DNA of 25,395 nucleotides. It comes from Deltaproteobacteria bacterium. Its GTDB lineage: Bacteria > Desulfobacterota > Syntrophia > Syntrophales > UBA5619. Shown here in pieces: positions 23,058-25,395 of the stretch. The position numbers and the translations under genes are program-made. Numbering within the stretch: the first letter of the stretch is position 1; every line of letters begins with the position of its first letter. The stretch spans positions 1-25,395 of the forward strand of contig JAJFTY010000111.1 of the NCBI GenBank assembly GCA_021372695.1, written 5' to 3'. The notes under the pieces were generated by a model, which was given only the letters and a program-made list of their open reading frames with translations, had not been told where the DNA came from and made no database searches.

Positions 23058-23360
23058 ATGAATATCAAGATCTGTCTCATTGTCTTTCTTTCGGCGCTGG
23101 GATTACTGATCGCCAGCGCCGTCATCGGCAATATCCTCGAATCCAAGGGAACGTTAGACGCGGCGACGATCGGTCCAAAAAGAATCAATGCGGTGACATT
23201 GGCCACCTTTTTATCGTTCTGCGTGATGATTTTTGCATTCGTCCCGCTGGTTGTCCGGTTCTTTGTCTTCATGCAGATCAAAATCGGCAATGGAGAGCTT
23301 TTCCTGGTCAAACTGTTTCAGGCACACGAGCAGGCAATCGTCTACGGGGCTGGATCATGA
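23058..23360 (+). CDS. Small membrane protein, probably frameshifted near its end
   Basis: A 100-residue protein with two membrane helices: the first near residues 5-28 (CLIVFLSALGLLIASAVIG) and the second near 52-73 (ATFLSFCVMIFAFVPLVVRFFVF), followed by a soluble QAHEQAIVYGAGS end. ATG 23058 has GGGGGGA just upstream. In another frame a third hydrophobic segment (MMVIAFGIIFILGKDDILKDFQ) begins exactly at the stop, overlapping as ATGA. This looks like a single three-helix protein with a one- or two-base indel, although ATGA overlap could also be real coupling. The family is not recognised. It is followed directly by a CxxC protein. Confidence 0.65.
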   Translation: MNIKICLIVFLSALGLLIASAVIGNILESKGTLDAATIGPKRINAVTLATFLSFCVMIFAFVPLVVRFFVFMQIKIGNGELFLVKLFQAHEQAIVYGAGS

Positions 23361-23425
23361 TGGTTATAGCATTCGGCATCATCTTCATCCTGGGCAAGGA
23401 TGACATTCTCAAGGATTTCCAGTAG
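23357..23425 (+). other. Possible C-terminal third helix of the 23058 protein in a shifted frame
   Basis: A 22-residue frame overlapping the previous stop by ATGA. It encodes a hydrophobic helix followed by GKDDILKDFQ. It has no ribosome site of its own, which favours a frameshift or coupled translation. Confidence 0.45.
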
Positions 23426-23429
23426 ACCG

Positions 23430-23729
23430 ATGCAGTGCATCCAATGCAACCGGCCATTTCTGGACGACGAACGGATGGCCTCCATCTCCGGCAGCATCAT
23501 GGGGGACGAGCATACCGACGCCTATTTCCTTTGCCCCGTGTGCAACGTGTACACCGTCGCGAGCTGGCGGGACGACTTTACGGGAATCGAATCGGAGAGC
23601 CTGTCCGGCCCGGTATCGAAGCAGGCGGGGGATGAAAGGGTCGCACTCATCAGGCAATGCCCGGAGCCGTGGGACAAGAAGTGCCGATGCGAGGCCCACC
23701 GAAAATATTTCAACGACACGCTCGACTGA
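23430..23729 (+). CDS. Small CxxC zinc-ribbon-like protein
   Basis: A 99-residue cytoplasmic protein. Start ATG 23430 lies four bases after the preceding stop, so translation is likely coupled. Two knuckles, CIQCNRP at residues 3-9 and CPVCNVY near 36, form a zinc-ribbon-like pair. Two further cysteines in CRCEAH near the C-terminus could add metal ligands. The rest is polar with no membrane segment. Comparable proteins act as metal-binding accessory or nucleic-acid-binding factors, but no family is assigned. Closeness to the small membrane protein suggests a functional pair. Function unknown. Confidence 0.72.
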   Translation: MQCIQCNRPFLDDERMASISGSIMGDEHTDAYFLCPVCNVYTVASWRDDFTGIESESLSGPVSKQAGDERVALIRQCPEPWDKKCRCEAHRKYFNDTLD

Positions 23730-23787
23730 TGGGGCTTGAGAGCCCGGCAGGGACAAGGGTCGCTAACGACACGGAAGGAGGAGGGGG

Positions 23788-24120
23788 ATGAAGATATTCA
23801 AGGGGAAAGGTTTCATGATGGGTTTCATATTGATGGCGCTTATTCCGGTGAATCTTGTCGTCGCACTCCCGGACGCTCAGGCTGCGGCAGCACCCAAAGA
23901 GTTGATCCAGCTGAATGCGGCCATACCGCTCGCCGATAACCTGATCGCCATGAAAGGAAAGACGGTCTCGATTGCTCTCTCCTCGGGCCAGACCGTGACG
24001 GGTGTGGTGAAGGAGGTACAAAGCAACCTCGTGCATCTCGAAAAGCTGAGCCAGAAAGAGTTCTACGACGCCCTCATCCGCATGGATCAGATCGTGTCCA
24101 TCGAGGTGCGCGCCAGGTAG
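23788..24120 (+). CDS. Exported small protein with Sm-like (LSm) barrel
   Basis: A 110-residue protein with a signal peptide (MMGFILMALIPVNLVVALPDAQA, cleavage near residue 32-35). The mature part is about 75 residues. From about residue 55 it reads MKGKTVSIALSSGQTVTGVVKEVQSNLVHLEKL, a run of strands with the G-x-x-V-x-G-x-V-x-x-V pattern of an Sm1 motif, then a FYDALIRMDQIVSIEVRAR segment like Sm2. The barrel resembles Hfq or other LSm-fold proteins, but its export is odd since RNA targets are cytoplasmic. It may instead be a small beta-barrel envelope protein. GAAGGAGGAGGGGG lies just upstream of ATG 23788. Confidence 0.7.
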   Translation: MKIFKGKGFMMGFILMALIPVNLVVALPDAQAAAAPKELIQLNAAIPLADNLIAMKGKTVSIALSSGQTVTGVVKEVQSNLVHLEKLSQKEFYDALIRMDQIVSIEVRAR

Positions 24121-24129
24121 AGGAGTCGC

Positions 24130-24327
24130 ATGGGCAATTCACAATACTGGACGAGTTTGTGAATCGTCGGATTGATCGTGGTGGCGGGTTTCCTCTGCCT
24201 GTCGCCGTTCGCGCAGAACTTTCTCGTCCAGTCGAAGGATCCGGGCTCCGCGAGAAGGGCGGTCAACGAATCCATCCGGGCGACCTTGATGAGAGCACAG
24301 GGAAGGCCATCCTACGACGTCCGGTGA
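24130..24327 (+). pseudogene. Small membrane-anchored ORF interrupted by an in-frame TGA
   Basis: From ATG 24130 the frame codes MGNSQYWTSL, then TGA at 24160-24162, then continues as IVGLIVVAGFLCLSPFAQNFLVQSKDP to TGA 24327. Without the stop it would be a 65-residue protein with one membrane helix. A tryptophan (TGG) to TGA change would fit; selenocysteine cannot be excluded but no strong SECIS is visible. A start downstream at TTG is possible. AGGAG lies just before ATG 24130, ten bases after the Sm-like gene, consistent with one operon. Confidence 0.45.
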
Positions 24328-25394
24328 TTCTCGATCTCAATACCCAGTGATTTGGAATCCCGAAAAAGGATGGTCTTTATTGCCAATCGCTCAGCGGAAA
24401 GGACGTTCCCCTCTGCATCATCCACGAAGACAGCGTTTTCAGGGTGAGCCCTCTCATGTTCGAGGATATAGAGGTAGAACTCCGGGTCCGGTTTTGACAG
24501 GCCTATCTTGTTCGAAGCATAAACGGCATCGAAAATTGCGTAATGACCCTGGCTTGAATGGTAATCATAATGGGGGTCGAAAGTGTTCGTGCCGCAGACG
24601 ACCCGCGAACGTGCCTTCAGTTGCCTGATCAGCGTTACGACCTCCCGGTCGAGGGTCGGATGAAAAAACTTGCCGAACAGTTCTTCCTTCACTTCACTTC
24701 CGTACGACGTGGAGAAGCGAGCCCAGAAATCAGCGGTGGAAACCGTCCCCTTGAAGAGCTTCTCCAGGTCTCCCCCGGCAAAGGTGAGGAATTCTTCCGC
24801 GGTGATGTCGAGGTAAGAGAGCACCTCGGGAAAGACATCGGTATTGCACGCGACCACGCCGCCCATGTCGAAGATGTACAGCGCGATCATGACGGCCTCC
24901 GGCGGTGCTGCCAAGCGGATCAGCTCGACCTGCTGGAAGTCGACGACCCCGGCCGCGCGCCCCTCGTCGAAGTCGATGTGCATCTCCAGCGCCCAGGTCG
25001 GATCGACGCGGACGATGACGTTCTCGAAAACGAGCGCTCGCTCGCCCGGTACGCGGATCTTCACTCGCTCGCCGTCCTTCACGCCGAACTCGCGCGCGTC
25101 GGTCGTGTTCATGTGGATGTGCCGCAGCGCGGCGACGATTCCCTTCTCGAGGACGAGCTCGCCCGCCGTGCCCACGAGCACCGCGCCGGGGGAACCCTCC
25201 AGGTCGCCCGACTCGCGCAGCGGCACCGTGAGGCCGAGCGTGGCGGCGTTGGTGAACGAAACCTCCACCTGCGTGTAGGAGCGGCAGGGGCCGACGACCA
25301 CCGCCCCCGTGATGCTCCCCGACGGGCCGCGGACCTCGACGGTCTCGTGGCAGGCGTAGGCACCGGGGATCGTGAGGTCGCGCCACTTCGTCAG
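24312..25394 (-). CDS. PduL-type phosphotransacylase fused to a HAD phosphatase, 5' end outside window
   Basis: A minus-strand frame open at the window edge, at least 360 residues. The first 168 are the PduL domain: GPCRSYTQVEVSFTNAATLGL, VPLRESGDLEGSPGA, RHIHMNTTDAREFGVKDG with the zinc-binding HIH, and EMHIDFDEGRAAG. The usual DEANA is DEGRA here. PduL transfers acyl groups between CoA and phosphate. The last 192 residues form a HAD hydrolase: MIALYIFDMGGVVA with the nucleophile Asp, CGTNTFD and SKPDPEFYLYILEH, FVDDAEGN. At the junction an ATG (24890) has GGAGG five bases upstream, the natural HAD start. The PduL part is far GC-richer than the HAD part. Either a true fusion, an overlapping pair, or a sequence join. 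Confidence 0.7.
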   Translation of the reverse strand: MTKWRDLTIPGAYACHETVEVRGPSGSITGAVVVGPCRSYTQVEVSFTNAATLGLTVPLRESGDLEGSPGAVLVGTAGELVLEKGIVAALRHIHMNTTDAREFGVKDGERVKIRVPGERALVFENVIVRVDPTWALEMHIDFDEGRAAGVVDFQQVELIRLAAPPEAVMIALYIFDMGGVVACNTDVFPEVLSYLDITAEEFLTFAGGDLEKLFKGTVSTADFWARFSTSYGSEVKEELFGKFFHPTLDREVVTLIRQLKARSRVVCGTNTFDPHYDYHSSQGHYAIFDAVYASNKIGLSKPDPEFYLYILEHERAHPENAVFVDDAEGNVLSAERLAIKTILFRDSKSLGIEIENHRTS

Positions 25395-25395
25395 C

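Overview
The window reads like a chromosomal segment of a Gram-negative anaerobe, most likely a deltaproteobacterium (Desulfobacterota, Syntrophales-like). The reasons are a moderately high but uneven GC content, an mreB fragment, a Pal-type lipoprotein, a PEP-CTERM protein with a sigma-54 type promoter, a dockerin-ended exported protein, B12/radical-SAM and Fe-S redox genes, oxalate/formate-antiporter-like MFS carriers, and short intergenic repeats of the VIPAKAGIQ type. No tRNA, rRNA, CRISPR array or intact insertion sequence was seen. The lineage is inferred from gene style only.

Layout. 1-918 is the 3' part of mreB. 1096-5032 is a metal-handling cassette: a Cys-rich MarR regulator, a two-domain permease with four CC pairs in its loop, a transglutaminase-like protein, an ArsR regulator, a second permease with two CC pairs, and a 51-residue CCxxC miniprotein missed by simple length filters. 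A strong terminator follows. Two near-identical operator-like palindromes (ATCGT-N6-RCGAT) precede arsR and the second permease, so the ArsR protein probably controls both. 5245-7710 is a lower-GC stretch bracketed by a 45-bp direct repeat. It holds an alpha/beta hydrolase, two small proteins that look like dimeric alpha+beta barrels, and two diverged copies of a 70-bp sequence. 7715-8008 has a very good promoter followed by a long leader with nested inverted repeats. 8009-9207 carries three small stress-type genes (ABM, UspA, GYD). 9343-11111 is a Pal-like lipoprotein and rsgA. A MITE-like element and a convergent cupin gene follow.

11859-20800 is a metabolic and secretion block: an MFS carrier, a queuosine-reductase-like Fe-S protein, a nitroreductase, a B12-binding-type radical SAM enzyme, a 1099-residue exported M64-like metallopeptidase with Ig/FN3 and dockerin domains, and a second MFS carrier. 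21088-21926 is a self-contained PEP-CTERM transcription unit (sigma-54 box, gene, terminator). 21963-24327 contains small envelope genes: a minus-strand exported protein, a MITE-like VIPAKAGIQ element, a small membrane protein that looks frameshifted, a CxxC protein, an exported Sm-like protein, and an ORF interrupted by TGA. The right edge is a minus-strand reading frame that joins a PduL-type phosphotransacylase to a HAD phosphatase, with a clear GC change at the junction.

The best candidates for something undescribed are the cysteine-rich double-permease cassette with its shared operator and embedded transglutaminase-like gene, the structured leader at 7715-8008, the direct-repeat-bounded island, and the PduL-HAD fusion.
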